Notes: generated from the letters alone by a model not told the origin. Shown: positions 11,864-24,736, counted from the first letter of the stretch. The stretch is 64,000 nucleotides of DNA from Calycina herbarum (GCA_001414485.1 LLEY01000097.1:177605-241604); one strand, 5' to 3'. Numbers and translations are program-made.

Positions 11864-14800
11864 ATGTGGAAGGGGAGACTAGAATATTATAGAGTGGTTT
11901 TGGATGATGGATGGACAGAAAGTGGGGGAGTGAGAAGGTTGGAAGCTGTGAATCGGATCAAATTGAAAACCTTAACTCACTTCACCCAGCTTCACGGGCT
12001 ATGACTAGTTGCATATTTAACTCCACTTTGCTCACTGACTGTGATTTATCTGTTTAGCATTTCCTGGGTATAAAAAAGAGCCTTCAAGCATGAACCTCGA
12101 TTAATTATTAAGGGTTGAACTTGAACTGCCCTGCTAATTTCCTGTTTTTTATTTAACGATAAACTAAAGATCATAAGCTCAATTATACATGGCTAGCCAA
12201 TATTTAGGCAAGGTGTTCAACCACTGGAAGGGCTTACAAAAGAAAGATGATGGGTCCATTCTCTTTACCCCCAATGGTTTGCCGTTCTATGGTAACCTCT
12301 CAATTGACAGACAAAGGCTCACCGCATCTCTTATTCTCATATCATCTCGTTGTAGACTCTTTAAAGTTCGGCAGCTGCAAACGAATCAACAGAATCTCGA
12401 AAATCGAAAGAAGAAACGGCAAGTAAACAAAATCAATTGTGGCTCACATTTACTCTAAACGACTTTTACATTCTTTTGTGCTGCTAATTGGAGCGAAAGC
12501 TGTCTGAGTATAAATGGGACTGTTGAACAGATGTAAAGGGTACAACGAGGTATTGTCTTCTAAACCATCCCCACTCCCGTTCCACTTTCCTTCACTTCCA
12601 GAACCCACAGTCTCCTTTTCTATCAATTTTTCTCATGACAATTTATACAGTAAAGTATATGTCACTATTTGAAATTTTCCTGGACATCTCGAGAAAGAGC
12701 TTTGGCTAATAAGCTATAAATGAAGATAAGAACAACTTCAAAACCATAATTCAGATGGTTATTAGAGCGATGGTTCTTACTTCTGGATCTTCCAGATCAT
12801 GATCATCTAGCAAGTTTGGTCAAGATTCTAAATAACAGTTGATTTTTATACTGACTCTTGCTCAAGCAAGTGCCCTGAAACTATCTCGGTGAGCTCCATA
12901 TTCCTGCCTAAAGGCTGATGTACCTAATACAGTTCCCACAATTGTCAAGTTATCCGTCTCGCGAGATTAGCCCATGTCGTCGAGCCCTAAAGTGGCTGAT
13001 CTGTCGCGGCTTGGCCCTTCACTCCAGCAAGCAAATATGGCAAAGTGTTTTAGTTATGGTTTCTCTCATGGCAGAATCAGAAAGTGCTCTGGATTCGTGC
13101 TAAATGAAGTCCCTTCAAACGACAGCAACAAATATTCGAAAGCAAACGAGACTGATACAATTACTTAAATCGTGTGGAAAAATGTTGGAATCGAGTATTA
13201 ATCTGTTGGTAAAAAAACTGTTTCTGAGCCTGGTTTTCTTCTCTGACTGTGACAAGTATTCTCTAAAGGAACGATAGAGGGAGCTCCCTCCGCATACAGT
13301 AGTTAAGTTCGTATCCGGCAAGACCTTTCGGAAGTCGTTTATTCCGGACAATGCAATCAAGTTTAAGGTCTAACGAGACGAAAGTGCAATTTTTGAAAGC
13401 ATCTTAAATAGTTTTAGGTTCTCAAGAGGAGGGAGTTGATGTTCTAAGGGGCTTGTAACAATCATACCGCAACCAGGTAACACATTATCCTACCTACACA
13501 ACTGGAAATTTTTCTTGGCTTGACTCAGCTGTACTTTTAATTGCCACGCTTTGTGATCCTAATTTGCCCTTTTCCCCTCATATTATGCTGAGGTTGCTGA
13601 AGTGAGATAGGCTTGTTAATAGACGGTTCGGCATAAGAGTATCTCCTAACTTCCCACAATTCTTAGTCAAATGATAATACGAAGTGCGAGTCTTGAATCT
13701 CCTACAAGGATAAGACTCTACAAATACCTCTCTGGCTCTACGTTAGCCGAATTTCAATCAACTACTCAAGTGTTATTTGGGCTTGCTTAATATCTGTCGG
13801 TAAGCAGCCGTACATTCCCTGTCTTTAAAAGGAGGTTCAAACGTCTTTTGGAAGCCCAAAAAAAATAAGGATCTCGACATATCAATGACATGGGCCCTGT
13901 TTCTTCCATCCTACCATCACTTGATAGCCGTTTGTTCTTCTACTTCATAGCGAGGGTAGTAAAAATCTTTTGTATCCCTCGTCCTGTAATATGACAAGTA
14001 TTTACTCTCTTCAAAGGTGGATCTCAAAACATTCGACGGCAGAAAAAGATTCAACAATAAATCAAGAAATTGGATTAGTTAGTCAACGAGACTTCGATGA
14101 CTTCAGTCTCCAAACAAGCTAACAAGCTTCTTTGAGTATTGCCAAATTCAACATGTTCTGTCCATCCATGTCACTGTGATTTTTCACGGTGACTTACCCA
14201 CAAACAAAATAGCCCAAACATATAAGTTAGTGGTTAGTTGTTTTTTTTCAACTGGGGTGTTGAGTGGCTTATTTATATCAAGGGCACCTGCTGAATACAC
14301 TACAACGCGGTGAATCAATGAATCAATTGATGAGCCCACGTTAATTGAAATGTGCATTCTTTTCATTATTCACAATCCAACTAAAAGGTCCCTTCCTTCT
14401 ACACAATAAAAAGCAAAGGTTTTCATAACATAAAGTCCCACATCAGCTCCACCAAGAACAATAAACCCATCACTACCAAGCCTCACACTTCTTCCCCCTC
14501 TTCTTCTAAAGTATTCATTTCCCTACACTCTCAATTTAGCCTCATTATTTCCAAACTCCCACCTTCATCCAAAAACCAAGATGAGAACCTAGGACCTTCA
14601 GGAACGCAAAACCCGCCAAAAACCCAGCCAGAAACTCACATAACAAAAGCCTGTAAAGGAAATGGAAGAGCCCATATCGGTCCAAGTCAAGAGCCCCCGA
14701 TGCAGAAAATTAACCAAGAGGTAACTTCAATGCCCAACAGCTAAATATCTACCATCCAATTCAAATCCCAACCACGAGTTCCCATTTTCATCAATCAACT

Positions 14801-15726
14801 TCCGATGCGAAAGTTCACCAGTCTTCGACAACAACCGAAAAGTTCGAGAGCAAAAGCAAAGGGACTTTTTTATAAGGATACCTAGGTTATAACACATACG
14901 AGGACTAATGACCTGAACGGCATTAAAAAGTCTAGTTGGCCAAAGCCGCCGGCCCACTTCAAGTCTAGACCAATAAACGAGTCCTAGTACGTTGAAGAGT
15001 GTCCTCGAAAAAGTTGCAAACCGGTGCAAGGGGAAAAACCCGTCGTCGTCTTGATTCACCATAATATACTAGTCAGTTCACTCGCTTGCGCCCTTCACAA
15101 CTCAACAAAAGGTCAAAATATCGCCAAAGTCATTTCTCAGCATCGTAACAATTCATAAATTCATTGCAAACCACTGGCTTCCCTAGGACAACCCCCGAGC
15201 AATCAAGCTCTCGGCTAAGCAGAGCCACAGCAAGACCAGGCAAGATAAACAAATCCCAAGATACCTCTCACTAAGCCTAAGATCACTTTGCCACAACCCT
15301 TTTTCCAAAATTGCACCTATCCTCGATTCAAATCAAATTCAATTCATGAATCTGATGATCCCAATTCCCCATACGTATTCCACGTGTGGGTCTCAATCCG
15401 AGCCTCCATTTGAAATGTAACCCGACCCAAGCCTCTATTCCCTTGCCGCGAGGCTGTTTGTATATGATTCCTACGGGATACTACTTCGTGGTTAGCCAAA
15501 ACTTCGAGACTTCAGATGAGGATCTTTGCTTACCTGTTGCTCCCCCCATTTTGAGTTTCGTGGGCTTCTTTTGAGTGGGAGGTAATGGACGACCCCTCAA
15601 CCCCAGAGCTCTAAGTCCATGAGAACTATTTCTCTTAAAGAGACCCCAGTGGCGGGATATACTCCTATAATCCCCAGATATTGTGTTTCCAAATCCCCTC
15701 AAGGATATCTTGATATTGTCCTCCCT
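11864..15726. other. 3.9 kb intergenic region
   Basis: No gene with recognisable domains or coherent splicing. ORFs at 12189-12458 (+) and 14727-15062 (-, 111 aa) are the most protein-like but have no family match that I know. The sequence is moderately AT-rich without clear tandem structure. The right end should include the 3' untranslated region of the zinc-domain gene. Confidence 0.4.
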
Positions 15727-16812
15727 TCACACCGTGACATGCATACTCATATGCTCCACCGCATCCTGAATACTCTTCATCCACCGATGATTCAAGCAAT
15801 AAGGACACTTAATAGGCTGTTCCCCCACCGCCCTCAACGCCGCGGTCCCCCGTTCAGGAGCAATAGGCGTCACAACCCCCGCCGCAGTATGCAGCGTAAA
15901 ATGCGGCGAATGCTGATTCGGATTAGTCGGCGTCGAAACCGTCCCGTTATTATTCAGATCCCCAAAGAGCTGTTGATTAGCCTCATTCGCGCTCTCGCTT
16001 CCCCCGATCCCATCCAGACTTCCCCCCGCATTATGCGAATGCGAAGAATCTTGACCACCAACTTGATTTTGTGAGCCATCGCCTTCGTTGGAGCGCTTCT
16101 TGAGGATTTCCGTTTTGGCGCGGCGACATTGTTGGAGATGAACCTCCTGTCCATACTCCCTAATAAGACAATCCCTAATCTCCATCGGCGTAGTCTCCTT
16201 CTGAATATTCATAACCCGCGGCAGAATCTCCATCAAGAAAGGCAACCTACTCGCGCTATTCCTCTGCACCTTTGGCAGCACCGGCAGCGCAGCCTGTCCC
16301 CCAACATCCAAACTCCCAGAATTATTACTACTCCCCGTCCTCTCCACGGGTCCCAGAACCCGCGCACCACCCATAATATTCCCATCCTCATCCTGTCGAA
16401 TCTCAACCTGACCCCCCAACCCATTCATCCCATGCCCCGTATGCTGACCCGGGACCCCCATATTCGCAATCCCCATCGCGCCCATGCCCCCTCCATTCAT
16501 GCCCCCAGCAGCAAGACCATTCATGCCACTCTGCTGCTGCATCATCTGGCCCGCCCACTCAAGTCCATTGAGACAAGTATGGCGATCCTTCAACACCGTA
16601 ACCCTCGCCAACGGCTCGCGCCCATTCTTGCGCTCCCAATTACACCGTATGACAAAGGGACAATTGGGGTCTCTCTTGCACCCAACGCGCACTCGTCCCG
16701 TGTCACTCTTTAGAATGCGCGGCTCGAAATGCGCTTCGATGGCCCAGGCGTGGAGCGCTTCCTTGAAGGCTTTGAGCGTGGGGAATTCCTGTCGGAGTTC
16801 GAGAGGAGGCAT
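15727..16812 (-). CDS. MuDR/FLYWCH-type zinc-domain protein, possible transcription factor
   Basis: An intronless ORF of 361 aa. Residues about 8-75 (FPTLKAFKEALHAWAIEAHF, then RVGCKRDPNCPFVIRC, then VTVLKDRHTCL) match the N-terminal zinc domain of MuDR/Mutator-type transposases and FAR1/WRKY-GCM1-like factors: the usual aromatic/basic pattern with C-x4-C...H-x-C. No DDE transposase core follows. Instead there are Gly/Met-rich and Asn-rich linkers and a conserved block (LPFLMEILPRVMNIQ..TPMEIRDCLIREYG). A C-terminal CPYC...HMSMH pattern (C-x2-C-x14-H-x3-H) resembles a C2H2 finger. It is probably a DNA-binding protein derived from a transposase. The coding GC content is higher than its flanks. 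A (GAGAG)n tract lies upstream of the start. Confidence 0.72.
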   Translation of the reverse strand: MPPLELRQEFPTLKAFKEALHAWAIEAHFEPRILKSDTGRVRVGCKRDPNCPFVIRCNWERKNGREPLARVTVLKDRHTCLNGLEWAGQMMQQQSGMNGLAAGGMNGGGMGAMGIANMGVPGQHTGHGMNGLGGQVEIRQDEDGNIMGGARVLGPVERTGSSNNSGSLDVGGQAALPVLPKVQRNSASRLPFLMEILPRVMNIQKETTPMEIRDCLIREYGQEVHLQQCRRAKTEILKKRSNEGDGSQNQVGGQDSSHSHNAGGSLDGIGGSESANEANQQLFGDLNNNGTVSTPTNPNQHSPHFTLHTAAGVVTPIAPERGTAALRAVGEQPIKCPYCLNHRWMKSIQDAVEHMSMHVTV

Positions 16813-18186
16813 TGTTCGTATCGCCGGGAGTTATGAAGGAGAGGAGAGGAGAGGAGAGGAGCGTGGTGTTGAATACAACGCCTGGAAATGTCGCGAATGA
16901 TAGGTATGGTATCCTCGATACAACACAGCGGTGCTGCCACCCACCGGCCACCAAACCCCTCGTCGTCGTGCGTCCGTAAACCACGATTCTCCAAGATCAA
17001 CAGTCGAACAAAAGAGCAAAGGTGCACTCCACCGACGATATAAAAATCGCGAAGATATACCGCGTCACGCAGATCGGTTCGCGGGGTGAGTGCAGTGGGA
17101 TCAGAGGCAAAACGTATCGAAAATACGGGGGAAACCGTGTTCGCGAAGACGAGGGACTCGCGAGGGTAAGGAGGAGGTTGCGAACGGGGTGCAACGGGGC
17201 AACGAGGAGTAGAAGAGCGCACTTTATCGCTGCGAACAAGTGGCACAGTCTGAGCGTAGCATGGTCTTGTAGATCTAATTTTAGGGCAATCAGGGCGAAA
17301 GAAAACATCATGTCACCGAAATCCTTCCCGCCTGGCATGTGCGAAAAAGCGGCAACTGAAAAATATACGAGATAGGATACACGTTGTGGCTGCTGGTGGG
17401 GTGGATACCACTTTCAAGGATCTTGATAAACTAGAATGCATCTAGAATTCTAATATTCTCCGTGCTATTGATCTCTCTTAGCCTCCAAACTAGTCGTGTA
17501 TTTGAATTCGCAAATCATGTCCGTCAACCGTCAACGGCAGATCTCAAAAGAACACCTTCGAGGAAAAAAGTTGTTAGACACAACCCCTCGCGCCGCTTTC
17601 AAACATCAAGAAATCTTCCCAACCAATCGTCACACCTTCTCAAAATAGCTACAAGCACCAACACACAATGCATCACAAACACCACATGGCACCCCCTATG
17701 AGGAAGGATGCCCAATTTAGGTATGTAGCTTCCAATCTCGATTCGTTCATTGCTTCTTGAATTGGCCATCAGCATATCTCGTAGCTAAAGCTCACTCAAA
17801 AAGGTATCACCCCCCCCCCACCCCCTCCAGTCCATCATCACCACATCCATCCCATATGATAACTCATCACCCTGCATTTCCATCATCCATCCATCCTTCC
17901 CCAAGTACGTAACAAATAAATGAGAAATCCGTGGTATGTCGTCCAAAATAATATGCACCCGTAACGCCAATAAACCCCCTATGTTCTTCCTCGCCCTCCC
18001 CCTAAAAAAACTCATTTTCGCTACCAAAAAAAGGGAGGTGATTTAAAAAAGAGTGTGGCTTTCACTGGTCGATTTCGTAAAGGAATGAGCTCAGCTATTA
18101 CCGCTCGAAAAGGTTCTGTACACTGAAGCAGATTAAGAAGTCGTAAGTGTGTCAAGTTGAAGTTGTAATTTCGTGCGTTTGATTGA
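16813..18186. other. Intergenic region between zinc-domain gene and BEM1
   Basis: About 1.4 kb. It starts with a GGAGA microsatellite (16837-16862) in the promoter of the zinc-domain gene and has a C-rich run near 17811-17826. A short ORF starting at 17667 (MHHKHHMAPPMRKDAQF followed by GTATGT) could be a first exon, but no second exon was found. Confidence 0.4.
16837..16862. repeat. GGAGA microsatellite
   Basis: About five tandem GGAGA units, 25-50 bp upstream of the zinc-domain protein start codon (minus-strand gene). Confidence 0.8.
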
Positions 18187-20193
18187 TCAGTTATACTCAA
18201 CGTAAATGATGAGTTTGTCGTTTCGTCCCAAAGCAGTGTCAAGATCATTGTCGCTCATCAAGTTTGGTCGGTCTCCGCTTTGCTCGTCTTTGTAGAATAG
18301 GGCAATTTCTTCGCCTTGTGGGATCTTTAGACGTTCGCGAATCTTCTCATACAGTTGTTGGAATTGAATGTCTGTCGGCACCCGTATGGCGATAAGGTCG
18401 TCCCCAAAGTATATTTTAACCTTCATTGCCGCAGGTGTTGGTTGTCCACTGAGTCCAGGAGAAATCGATTGGTTGGATGGTTGAGAAAGAGAGGAGAGCT
18501 GGCGAGTTGGGCCTTGACCATTGCCATTCACAGAAAGTGAGGCTTGGTTTCTCTGATGCGATGCCTTTGCTGGTGCCGCTGAAAGTCCCCCGTAACCTCC
18601 ACCTCCATTCAGATTGCCCCGAGAGGATTGTCGTGATGCTCCATTTGATGGCGACTCATTTGAGGATTGTTGTGATCCCCCGGATAATCGATATTCCTCG
18701 TTCATGGCGTTCGGATCCATCTCATAATCTCCTTCTCGTGGCGCGAAGAACTGCTTTACCAATTGGCACCTCGAGATGTATGGTGGTTGTGTGAGGAGAT
18801 TCTTCACATATGCGTCTAGGTTGTGCTGTCTGCCTTCTGTGATGGCATCTGTGACATAGTTGACGGGCCCAGGCATATATGGCAATGACCTCTTTTGAGT
18901 ACCTGTGTTCCCTGCTTCTGCGGGGAATTCCGTTAAAAGTGCGATTTGGAAATCGTAGAAATCTTCATAATATCGAGAGAGTTCCCAGTGTCGTCCATCC
19001 TCTAGAGCCGCCTCGATAACAAACCAATATTTGTCTTCCGCAAAACAATATCGAGGTATACGCGCTGATATTGGGGCATAGAGTTGTGATGACGATTTGG
19101 AACCGTATGAGTTTGGTTGTTGCTGCTGTTGGGCTGGTCTTGCCTGCTGCGATTGGCGGGGTTGTTGCTATTTCATATTAGTACCGTTCATTTGTTATAG
19201 AAAATCCAAAAACTTACATATCCTTGACCATTCCCCTGACTCTGGCGCCCATTTTGCTGTTGCTGTAGGCTCATGCGGTCCATACTTTGCTCCAAGCCCT
19301 GCTGCTGCGAGCTTGGTACCTCAAACTTGCCCAGAGTGATACTGCTGTTTTTATAGTCCGCGGCCATCTTTTTCCATTCTTCGACCTTCGGTACACCTGC
19401 TCTCGAGACCGCTTCTTGCGCATCTGGAACCGCTTGACCGGATGTCATGTCTCGAATTTCGATAAAAGATACTGGTATCAATCCTGGCCCCCCTAGTCTT
19501 CCAATAGGTTTCGCCACAAACCATTCCGGGTTCGACTGTGCAATAACGATGATGGCTTCCCCCGCCTTTGCGTCCAGCTCATCCGGCCGTTCGGCGGCAA
19601 AATCGTACATGACAATCCCGTAAACCATCGCGCCAGTTCCTTTGGGGCTCGATTTAGAGGCACGATTAGACTCCGTGCCAACCAAGGTCCCGGAACCTGA
19701 GGTGTCTGAGTATCCCGAATCGTGATCTGGTAGCCTCGCGGATTGTGGGGAGTTGTCGGATTGAGCACCACCACTATCCCTTTCCGTCTTCCCCAAGGCC
19801 TGAAAAAAGGCGACGGGTACTAATCCTCGAGCATCGGGGAGCGCTGGATTACACGCCTCGTACCAATCCGTATCGTTCTCTCGACCTATGACATGGAAAA
19901 AGTCGCCTTTCGAAAATCCCAATTCCTGACTCGACTGCGCCTCGTAATCGTAGAGGGCGCGGATTACCTGGGAAAACTGTCAGCTTGAACTCGCGGGGTT
20001 GACAGTGTCGACATACCTTCTTCGGTGGCTCTATAGAGATTGCTTGCTTGGGCGCGATTGAGATGTGTTGCGGCTTGTGATCCTTCTCCCCCTTTATGCT
20101 GCGTCTGAGGGCCTAAAATTGAGAGGGATGTGAGCTGATAGCCTTCCTCGCGACCCCCCGCAGTGAATAATGGAGGCAGCCACGTACCTTCAT
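18187..20193 (-). CDS. BEM1: Polarity scaffold Bem1/Scd2 (SH3-SH3-PX-PB1)
   Basis: Bem1 links active Cdc42, its exchange factor Cdc24 and PAK kinases at growth sites. Four exons (20188-20193, 20017-20112, 19218-19967, 18187-19167) give 610 aa. The start is MK, encoded alone in a 6-nt exon, then ALRRSIKGEKDHKPQHISIA. SH3-1 is at about 35-93 (VIRALYDYEAQ..., GLVPVAFFQAL) and SH3-2 at about 150-210 (VYGIVMYDFAAERPDEL..., LIPVSFIEI). A Gln-rich linker follows, then PX at about 300-425 (ARIPRYCFAEDKYWFVIEA..., SLPYMPGPVNYVTDA) and PB1 at the C-terminus (KVKIYFGDDLIAIRVP..., DLDTALGRNDKLIIYVEYN), the Cdc24 binding site. The order and length are those of the family. Confidence 0.93.
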
Positions 20194-20842
20194 TTTGTGA
20201 ATGTTCTCTTTACTTCACCACACCACACTCCCAAGGGGAAAAGAGAAGATGATATCTCCCTCCGAGGTGGTCGGTCTCGTGTTGGGCAGCGAAAATGCGA
20301 TCGACACGGACTCTGGAGTGGGCGAACCTCGCCAAGACCGACAAGTTTGTGAGGTGCCGAGCAAGTGATTGCAGGTAGAAGTCGAGGTTGAAGTCGAAGA
20401 TGGAGCGAAGTGACGACGGCGACGAGGAGGGTGCTTTGCTGGCAGGAGGAGAGCGATGGGAGATGAGGTTGGCCGGATAGCGGTAGGATGCGCGGTGATG
20501 CTTTCTGTAGGAGAAGGGGAGAAGAAGTGAGGATGTCTTCCTGGTCGAGATTGACGCCGCTTAAAGCGTCTTTGTGTCCCGGGGGGATCGAGTGGCTCGA
20601 ATAAACTGGACTGGACAAGGGACGCTGGTGTCGAATCAGCGAAAAGGAGGGGCTCGAGGGTTTCCGGGTTCTTTGTTGGTGGGTGTCGGTGGGCTAGATT
20701 TTTATAAAGGTGAGGGGAGGGGCGAGAGAGGTCGGTGATGGTGTTTTGATGAGGAGAGGAGGAGAGGAGGAGAGAAAGAGGGAGAGGAGGGGATTCAGGG
20801 GCAGCAACAGAGGGAGGATGCAAGATGATGCCTAGCCTAGTT

Positions 20843-20877
20843 ACTGCTAACTGCCAACTGCTAACTGCTAACTGCTA
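20843..20877. repeat. 7-bp tandem repeat (ACTGCTA)5
   Basis: Five consecutive 7-bp units, ACTGCTA, with one substitution in the second unit (ACTGCCA). Confidence 0.9.
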
Positions 20878-21521
20878 ACACGCTGCAGCAAACGTCTCAC
20901 TGGATACAAGTACACTGGATAGGTGGAGGTGGTGGGTGGGTAGGGTAGCTTTTGCATTTACTGCTACCAATCCACAGGTGAGTCCCGTCGCTGGGGCTGT
21001 GAAGGAGAGAGGCCTAAGAGGGCTGATGCGCCTAGATATGGACCCCCCCTCACCCACCCCCCCCCATTGGCGAAAATATAGCAGCTGTCAATCCAATCAC
21101 ACAGCGCTCCCGTCCGTCGCTATTCCCGGACTTCTCCTTCCGTTCCAGCACGTTATCGATAGCATTTTTCCTCCTGTCTAGTACATCCTCACGTAAGGTA
21201 GGGAGTAATTGTCTCTCGACACCGCAGGAGTTTGGTAAGATTCGGATTCGGATTTCGCAGAAGCTGTAAGCATCCTTCGACACCTCGTCTACACAAAACA
21301 GCCCGTCACCACCGAGGTAGGAGGGACACTCATTCCGAAGCCTTTCCCTACTGGAGATGAGATAGAGAGATGGAGAGATGGAGACTAACGTTACCGCCCT
21401 AACGCTTCGGAGCTTTTATCCAGCCCTGACAGGAGCAGCCGCTTACAGACAAGACAGCCTTCCTAGCTCTCCCACGCGGAAGGATGCCTTACGAGCATCG
21501 TTACAGTATGTACGAGGTACA

Positions 21522-21543
21522 CCATGCCATGCCATGCCATGCC
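21522..21543. repeat. CCATG pentanucleotide microsatellite
   Basis: Four perfect CCATG units followed by a partial one. Confidence 0.9.
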
Positions 21544-21586
21544 GCCAACTCCTGCACATCTCTGCATTCTGCAGGTCCAAAGAGTT

Positions 21587-21611
21587 CTCGAGTACCTGAG
21601 CTGTACTCGAG
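21587..21611. repeat. Short palindrome with 7-nt loop
   Basis: Arms CTCGAGTAC and GTACTCGAG are perfect complements around CTGAGCT. Confidence 0.85.
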
Positions 21612-23951
21612 TACAGTCGCAGACTCTCTTCCGATATCCAGGATATCCACATGGCGGCGCACTGGACAAGCGCTTGGAGCAGAACTCAACCTCTGACAGC
21701 TCAGCCATAGCCTCTCGACCAACAACACCCAACAACACCAACACCTTCTCCTAAAAAAACACTCGTCTTGACTGGTTGCGGAGCATGTCAGCACATCCCA
21801 ATTCGCCAATTTCAAGATCCATCAATCCCAGCCGAGCCGCTCTATGCGTCCTCAAGGAAGACGAGTCTCTTCCCCTCAAAGCGGCATGCCATGGTCAGTC
21901 GGCACCGCATCCATCTGGTGCATCGTCCTTGGATTCATGGGAAAGAAAAGCTTCACGCACGGAGAAGGCACCAGATAGATGACCCCTCGGTGTGCTCTGT
22001 GAGCCGTGAGGTACTGGTACCGTTGGCAGAACAGCAAACCAGGTTTCTCTTCCCGCCATGCTTCCATGATTTCGTTATCGATTGTTTTTCGGCCCCTCAT
22101 GCCGCGGGTGTTCCGTGAAACAAAAACGGGCATTTTATGCCCCTCTTTCACCCCCTCATATCAAAAATAATGCGCTGCATTTTGATTATCATGATCGGAT
22201 TGATACCCAATGCATCGCTCTTTTCTGCAAAGAAAACGAAAGAAGAAACCAAAAACCCGACGCTATGCCTGCGGGAAACTCCAATTCCATCCTCACAAAA
22301 AGAAAATGGCATAGGGAAATTTTCATATACGGATCTCTTCCGCTCTTCAGCTCACTTGTCTCTTCTCAGCTGTCGTCCAGCGATATTCAAAAGCATGTTC
22401 ATGGACTTCATTGAGTTCTGTGTCACACCTGCAGAAATCGTCATCACCATGGCCTAAAAAACTCAATGCATACTCCCAAGCACTCCGGCCACGTCCAAAT
22501 ATATATATTTCCGCAGTTCAACACCTTCCAGAAGGACCTTCATCTTCCCCGCTCCAATTATCGATAAGGGAATCTACCAGGATGCCACAGACCGCGATAT
22601 AAAGAGTCCTCAAAAAAGACGGCGGACTTTTGGACCACGCTTTCTGTAACAATCATGCACGCGGATCTCCCCTTTTCCGAACCTCAACACCATCATTCTT
22701 TGGGAGGTCCCGCACTGTCAACGCCGCACGGGAACTAAAACCCCAACATTCCATCACCTTGCTCTGCCCTGGTCGCGGAGAATAAAATGCGTCCTTCACC
22801 CCTGGTTCTGGCCATTTGGAGGTCGGGAGAAGGCATGAGTTGGCGAACGGTCTGAAACGTCAGTAGTCTTCCCCCGAGGTACCTTTTTTCAAACTCACGA
22901 AAATGGTTCTTAGGGTAAGTCTATTTTTGCGACAAAACTGATTGATCTTCTGTCTTCTTTCCTGCGTATGATTTTTCAAGTTCTCTCAATCATCCAATCT
23001 TTACACAGTCCTTTCGTTTCTCAAAAGTCTACAAGTCCGTGTCCGATGTAACAGTTTCAACTTTCACCCCGCGCCCCCTCTATCGTTATCAGGAGGCATT
23101 GCATTCCCGTCTTGCAGTTTTACCCCGCAGAAATGACATATGGAGGGAGACGTCAGTGCGGAATCGAGATCTGTTGCGGCAACTTGCACTGCCTTGGAAT
23201 GCGCCGCTGTTTGATTAGTTGGGCTGTCAAAGTCTGGATTGAACTAGTTCCTGACCTTTCTCCTAGAACGCAATTTCTTTTCGCGTCTCATCTCTTATTT
23301 AATGTTTGGTTCGGGAGATTACTTGCTTTCGTCGCGGGTGAGGTGGGGAGAGTATTTACTCTCCGTAAAGAGAACTGAGAATTGTTGCTCTTCACTACTC
23401 GAATGTATCAAAGTATCCCGTCCTGCCGTCAACTTTCATAACCTTGTGAATTCTCTTCATAAGCCAATCATTTCAATTGCCCTTTCATAGCGTCCCGTGT
23501 TTTTTAAATGTTAAAATTTGTCTACACTCTGTTTCTTACTTCTTTCCTCTCTGACGAGGCTATCAATCTTCTGTCAACCGAGAATTCTTCTTCTCAAGAC
23601 CTTCTCTTGCGAAGTTGATTTTCAGAGAGGCGAAACATGGAAAACTTATATTAAGGAATTCTTTATTTTTTGCTACCTAGTATTCTTCAAAACGTCATCG
23701 CAGTTGAATAGTCCCCGGCTTGCTTGTGTCGTTCATCGTGCAAACAAAAGTGTCCTGTGAGCTTACTAGATATACTTAAATATTATCTCGAAACAATGAT
23801 GGTTTCCTTCCTACTTTCCAAATATTTGTTAGCGGTCTCGGACGAGTAGAACCTTCATCACGGCGGCAACGGCGTCCACGGCATTATTTCTTTCCGCTTT
23901 CCATGGCTTTTAGGTTATAGAAATTCGTTGGCATGGAATGGGTTCTTTTGC

Positions 23952-23974
23952 TGTCGATTTCCTTCTGTTGTCGA
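23952..23974 (+). repeat. Paired TGTCGA element, copy 1
   Basis: TGTCGA at 23952 and again at 23969 (17-bp offset), in the context TTTTGCTGTCGA...CTGTTGTCGAATTT. Confidence 0.6.
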
Positions 23975-24712
23975 ATTTTGAGATTCTTTCGTTTGTGTTT
24001 TGGGTTTGGATTGGGAGGCGGGATGAGAGGAGGGTGGATTGATGATTGGTCTTGGTTTGTTTTTAGGGGGTTTTTTGGGTGGGAGGGGAGTTGGGCTAGG
24101 AGTGAGGCTCCACTGGAGCCATGTTTGGGCAAGTTTTTGGTCTTCTTTGCTTGTGGATCGTTAACTGGCTGGTTCTGGAGTTATTTGTATTGGTGGAGCG
24201 TGCTGGTACTTTAAGAGTAGTGTTGTTTTGTACGTTTTCCCTCTTACGGGTTTTTAGAAGTGGCTTTTGGGGTGCTATTTTGTTTCCTGAGTCATTGTTT
24301 CGAAGCAGTTTCGAATACGTGCTTTTTTGCTGTGAAATAAAATCTTCAATGCCAGCTTCTTTTTCTCGAAGATAGACAAGACAACTAGTAACCCAGCAAG
24401 GATTTACTAGCTCGTCATTAGATACTCCCGATGAGAGGATATGCGTTAAGCTATCGAAGGGCTACGCTCACTGGGTTCTGTTGTGCTACTTGAGTATAAA
24501 GTAATTCAGGCCGAGACCTTTGGTAATATGTCACAGGAAAAAGAACTTCGAAAATTCACGTGGGGTTGTTCCTTTCCCGACCCTCTTCCATGAACACCTA
24601 CCGATACTCCTGCGCGTGGCTGAAAAGCTCGCTGCCTTGGGGCTTTGGTGGAGAATTTTAGTTGTATGTGGGATAATTAATGGCGTTAGTTTTAATGTTT
24701 GGGGGCTTTTGC

Positions 24713-24736
24713 TGTCGAGAAGGCTTTTGTGGTCGA
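24713..24736 (+). repeat. Paired TGTCGA element, copy 2
   Basis: TGTCGA at 24713 and GGTCGA at 24731 (18-bp offset), preceded by CTTTTGC. Confidence 0.6.

Larger units (their letters stand above)
20194..23940. other. Intergenic region, BEM1 leader and microsatellites
   Basis: No supported gene. The first 600 bp upstream of BEM1 are rich in GA/CT tracts, as in long fungal 5' leaders. Further on are the ACTGCTA and CCATG tandem repeats, a 9-bp palindrome and a C-rich run (about 21055-21065). ORFs here are short and mirror each other on both strands. Confidence 0.45.

Noticed and set aside
12189..12458. 89-aa plus-strand ORF
   Set aside because: The first 30 residues look plausible, but the rest is basic low-complexity and no splicing partner was found.
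14727..15062. 111-aa minus-strand ORF
   Set aside because: It looks somewhat protein-like (KLIDENGNSWLGFELDG) but no family, splice partner or promoter feature was found.
16129..16713. 194-aa plus-strand ORF opposite the zinc-domain gene
   Set aside because: It is antisense to a clear coding exon and is made of Pro/His/Arg-rich shadow sequence.
17667..17730. Possible first exon MHHKHHMAPPMRKDAQF followed by GTATGT
   Set aside because: No second exon with a compatible frame and acceptor was found before BEM1.
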